A stretch of 64,000 nt of DNA from W1P20-047 sp045118335 (GTDB taxonomy: Bacteria > Actinomycetota > Coriobacteriia > Coriobacteriales > Eggerthellaceae): the NCBI GenBank assembly GCA_045118335.1, contig JBGUXY010000038.1, forward strand, positions 12,497 to 76,496, written 5' to 3'. Position 1 is the first letter of the stretch. The number at the start of each line of letters is the position of its first letter. A program made the translations under genes and the position numbers. Below are positions 61,622 through 64,000 of this stretch, piece by piece. Under the pieces are notes generated by a model. The model worked only from the letters and a program-made list of their open reading frames with translations, was not told the origin of the DNA and searched no databases.

Positions 61622-62458
61622 CTATTCGTCGGCTTTTCCTTGATGCCAGAATCCTTCGCTGGCATCTTTTTCGAATTGCTCCCGTTGTGCGGGTTTCGCC
61701 TGGTCGTACTGTTGCTGGAAAGTCTGCTGCCGTGCCATGGCAGCATCTTGTGCAGCCTGGGCCGCTTCGAAGTCGTACGCTTGGGGTTTGGGCGGTATCA
61801 CCGAAGGCGGCTCGATTCCCGCGTCGATCTTGCGCTTGATGGCATGTCGCAGCATCTCGTAGAGCACGCCGCCCACTACCAAACCCGCAACCAGGCCTCC
61901 AAGATGCGCTTCCATGGCTATGCCCGGCATCAAACCGATGAGGATGTTCGCCACGAGAAGGCCTGCCACGCCCTTGATGTCGTCGAGCGTAGGCGCCTGC
62001 AACAGCACGACAGGTGATGTATGTTCGCGAACGAGCAGGTAAGCATAGGTCCCGAATAGCCCGAACAGGGCACCCGATGCGCCAACCACGCCCGAATTCA
62101 AGTGGCCCGCCGCCGTGAGCATCGCCATGGATGCGAAACCACCAGCAAGGCCAGCCGCAAAATAGATGACCAGGAAGCGCACGCGCCCGAACACGCCTTC
62201 GATGATGCAGCCCACGTAGTAGAGCGTGACCATGTTGCATGCCAGGTGCAGGATGCCACCATGCTCGAACATCGACGTGACAAGCGTGTAGTAGCGTCCC
62301 TGCGCAAGCGCCGCCGGCGTTAGCACACCGGCATTGTAGAGCCCATAGCCCTGCAGCAAGCCCAATACCTCGAGCACCACGAACACAATCACGTTCAGCG
62401 CGATCAGCGTGCTGGTAACGGGGTATTCCCTGGCGAAGTCCATCATGATCTTCGTCAC
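61622..62458 (-). CDS. Rhomboid-family intramembrane serine protease
   Basis: A 278-residue membrane protein with six helices. Rhomboid signatures are FEHGGILHLACNM (65-76), the catalytic Ser128 in GASGALFG and His185 in EAHLGGLVAG. The C-terminal 60 residues are hydrophilic and Gln/Ala-rich (AAQAAQDAAMARQQTFQQQYDQ), a possible coiled coil. It cleaves membrane-embedded substrates; targets are unknown. The frame starts with GTG 62458 directly behind AAGGAGGA; ATG 62446 is an alternative. After the stop, 18 bases of the 3' end are repeated in degenerate form. Confidence 0.92.
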   Translation of the reverse strand: MTKIMMDFAREYPVTSTLIALNVIVFVVLEVLGLLQGYGLYNAGVLTPAALAQGRYYTLVTSMFEHGGILHLACNMVTLYYVGCIIEGVFGRVRFLVIYFAAGLAGGFASMAMLTAAGHLNSGVVGASGALFGLFGTYAYLLVREHTSPVVLLQAPTLDDIKGVAGLLVANILIGLMPGIAMEAHLGGLVAGLVVGGVLYEMLRHAIKRKIDAGIEPPSVIPPKPQAYDFEAAQAAQDAAMARQQTFQQQYDQAKPAQREQFEKDASEGFWHQGKADE

Positions 62459-62695
62459 TCCTCCTTAGAAGCAATCGTCTTTGCAAGGGTAGCACAACCC
62501 CACATGTGCCGATGGTATGGACTCAGTGGATGCCGGCCCCTTTTGCCACGCCAGCATCAGTGCGATGTCGAAGAAACAGCGCGCAGGTAAGACCTGGGTA
62601 GCAATCAACATGGTCGTTTGCGATTTTCTATCGTAGTTCTGCCCGATTTTCACTTGGGCGACCAACAAGGTGTCGAACAAGCGGGAAGCCCTGCG

Positions 62696-63583
62696 TCACG
62701 ACTCCGCGGGCTCGCCACCCACTTCGCTCGCGATGGCAGCACCCAAGATGAGCACGGCACCGAGCAGGCCCATGGGCGTGAGCGGCTCGGCCAGCAGCAA
62801 CGCGGAAAGCACGATGGCGGTCGCTGGGTCAAGATAGCTCAGCACGGCGATGGTCTGAGCTGGAAGTACGCGCATCGAGGAAAAGAACGCCACATAGGCA
62901 ATGCCCGTGTGCACGATGCCCAACCCCAGCAGCAATCCCGTGCCAAGCGGCGTGAACTGCAGCGAGCCTAGATCTTCGGTCACCAAAAGGTAGGGCACCA
63001 TCACCGCGGCCGCCGCAGCCAGCTGGATGACCGTCTTGTCAAGAGGGTCGGTGCGGGGAGTGAGCTTGTTCATGAGCATGTTCGCTCCATAGAAAAACGC
63101 CGCCGACAAGCCAAACACCACGCCAAGCACGCTGCCCCCGGAAGCACTGCCACCTGGCCCCACCACGCCCGATACCAACGACACGCCCACAAGTGCCACG
63201 AGCACGCACGCCACCTTGCGTGGCGTCAGGCGCTCTCGCAACACCAGAGGCGAAGCGACGATGACCATGATGGGAGCGAAATAATAGCACAGGGTAGCCA
63301 CGGCTACCGTGGTATGACGGTACGCTTCGAACAGCAGCGCCCAGTTCACGCCGATGGCGGCACCCGTGGCAATCATCATGGGCAGTTCTGCCCGCACGGG
63401 AGAAAACCTGAACGGACGGCGTGTGAAAACCAGCATGAGCAGGATAAACCCCGACCCGATTACCCCACGTGCAAACGCGATGAAGCTCGAGGAAAGAGGA
63501 ATGTAGCGCACGAAGATGCCGATGGAGCCCCACACGACCACGGCGAACACGAACAGCGCCACCGCTTTCGACCTCGCGCCCAT
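62696..63583 (-). CDS. EamA-family (DMT superfamily) transporter
   Basis: A 295-residue membrane protein with ten helices in two EamA repeats. The first begins ALFVFAVVVWGSIGIFVRYIPL, the second GSVLGVVFGLSAAFFYGANMLMNKLT. Such proteins export metabolites such as amino acids or nucleobases. The open frame runs to 63685, but ATG 63583 has AAAGGCGG upstream and matches family length. It stands alone; the 237 bases between it and the rhomboid gene contain nothing I recognise. Confidence 0.92.
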   Translation of the reverse strand: MGARSKAVALFVFAVVVWGSIGIFVRYIPLSSSFIAFARGVIGSGFILLMLVFTRRPFRFSPVRAELPMMIATGAAIGVNWALLFEAYRHTTVAVATLCYYFAPIMVIVASPLVLRERLTPRKVACVLVALVGVSLVSGVVGPGGSASGGSVLGVVFGLSAAFFYGANMLMNKLTPRTDPLDKTVIQLAAAAAVMVPYLLVTEDLGSLQFTPLGTGLLLGLGIVHTGIAYVAFFSSMRVLPAQTIAVLSYLDPATAIVLSALLLAEPLTPMGLLGAVLILGAAIASEVGGEPAES

Positions 63584-63706
63584 GCCAATTCCGCCTTTCC
63601 TAGCGCATAGAAAGGAGCAGCCCCTTCCCATGTCAATTATCATATAGTGCCCAAGATTGATGAGCCTGCATTTCCCCAGAAGCATTCGAGAGGAATCGGG
63701 CGTCGT

Positions 63707-63781
63707 TTAGTGTACATGAAGCATATTCGGGAAATTACGACCTGGGGTTTTCCGGTTTATTTACGCGTTCATGTACACTAA
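63707..63781. repeat. Inverted-repeat element with TAGTGTACA ends, copy 2
   Basis: TTAGTGTACATGAA at 63707-63720 and TTCATGTACACTAA at 63768-63781 are perfect inverted repeats around 47 bases. The pair resembles 41609-41696. It lies upstream of the EamA gene. Confidence 0.75.
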
Positions 63782-63813
63782 TCCCAAATCCAGCAATCAC
63801 ATCAATCAAAAGG

Positions 63814-63840
63814 CCCGCCGCTGCAGGCTGCAACGGCGGG
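63814..63840 (-). terminator. Terminator of the gene at the right edge
   Basis: CCCGCCG and CGGCGGG pair around an inner TGCA/TGCA stem, and on the minus strand CCTTTTGATTG follows. It lies 33 bases after the stop of the right-edge gene. Confidence 0.88.
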
Positions 63841-63872
63841 TCCATCTCATGATTGGCTCAAAACCAACGCTG

Positions 63873-64000
63873 TTAGAACTCGAGGTTCTTGAATGCCTCG
63901 GGCACTTCTTTGTAGCCCTTGGACTTGATGGCACCAACCACGACGCCGATGGCCAGCCAGCTGAAGCCGACGATCATCGTGAACGGCATGAAGCCCGTGA
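63873..64000 (-). CDS. C-terminal end of a membrane protein (cut by window edge)
   Basis: The last 42 codons of a minus-strand gene. They encode a hydrophobic helix (MIVGFSWLAIGVVVGAI) and a hydrophilic tail KSKGYKEVPEAFKNLEF, then TAA. This looks like the end of a multi-spanning transporter, but the family cannot be named from the fragment. A terminator follows. Confidence 0.7.
   Translation of the reverse strand, partial: TGFMPFTMIVGFSWLAIGVVVGAIKSKGYKEVPEAFKNLEF

Overview
The window looks like a chromosomal segment of an anaerobic actinobacterium of class Coriobacteriia, most probably family Eggerthellaceae. This is inferred from gene content, since no rRNA or other phylogenetic marker is present: Tat-exported molybdopterin and FAD reductases, a LuxR regulator with a large membrane domain that adjoins a reductase operon, MurT, ferredoxin-linked 2-oxoacid oxidoreductases, and moderately high G+C with recurrent hairpin repeats between genes. 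No tRNA, rRNA, CRISPR array, intact transposase or prophage was seen.

Layout. 1-1347: a peroxide-response operon (gpx, OhrR-type MarR regulator, start of a CDF transporter) behind a near-consensus OhrR palindrome. 1.4-3.2 kb: a repeat array, rhaD, and the remnant of a rhamnulokinase. 3.7-20.8 kb: glycogen/maltodextrin metabolism. malQ is on the plus strand; glgB-glgC-glgD-glgA-glgP and a GH13 amylase are on the minus strand, with terminator-like hairpins on both sides of glgA. A nuclease-like gene with an unusual repeat region and a secreted C69 dipeptidase lie between malQ and the glg genes. 20.9-31 kb: a large propeller-sensor/SpoIIE phosphatase, a CDF transporter, several XRE regulators with metal-binding tails, a C69 pseudogene, a tandem flavodoxin-like protein and a MITE-like inverted repeat. 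31.3-35.2 kb: pta, a TetR regulator and a Tat-exported flavoprotein reductase with a clear promoter and putative operator. 35.3-42.3 kb: a nucleotidyltransferase/HTH pair resembling a toxin-antitoxin module, a long perfect hairpin element, murT, an asparagine-synthetase-like ligase, tandem repeats, a DUF4126 protein and a NUDIX hydrolase. 42.6-50.5 kb: a molybdenum reductase operon (accessory protein, catalytic subunit, Fe-S subunit, TorD chaperone, cytochrome-b-like anchor) divergent from a membrane LuxR regulator. 50.7-64 kb: a SulP transporter, a second copy of the hairpin element, a large minus-strand locus for carboxylic-acid/2-oxoacid interconversion (two AMP-forming acyl-CoA ligases, each behind an XRE-cupin regulator, plus a four-subunit VOR/KOR-type oxidoreductase and a P-loop ATPase), a rhomboid protease, an EamA transporter and the 3' end of a membrane protein.

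How the genes work together. The glg genes can build and degrade glycogen: GlgC/GlgD make ADP-glucose, GlgA and GlgB build the polymer, GlgP, MalQ and the GH13 enzyme take it apart. The acyl-CoA ligase/oxidoreductase locus can link a carboxylic acid, its CoA thioester and the matching 2-oxoacid with ferredoxin as electron carrier, in either direction. Pta could convert acetyl-CoA to acetyl phosphate. The molybdenum and flavin reductases are probable respiratory terminal reductases for external acceptors.

The most unusual items are: a MalQ whose N-terminal third looks like a GH13 amylase with its catalytic barrel excised; the ligase/oxidoreductase locus with duplicated regulator-ligase pairs; a MurT without an adjacent GatD, beside an AsnB-like ligase without the glutaminase cysteine; two homologous long-hairpin elements with expanding repeat units in their arms; and a four-copy 17-bp motif arranged as two 50-bp-phased inverted pairs.
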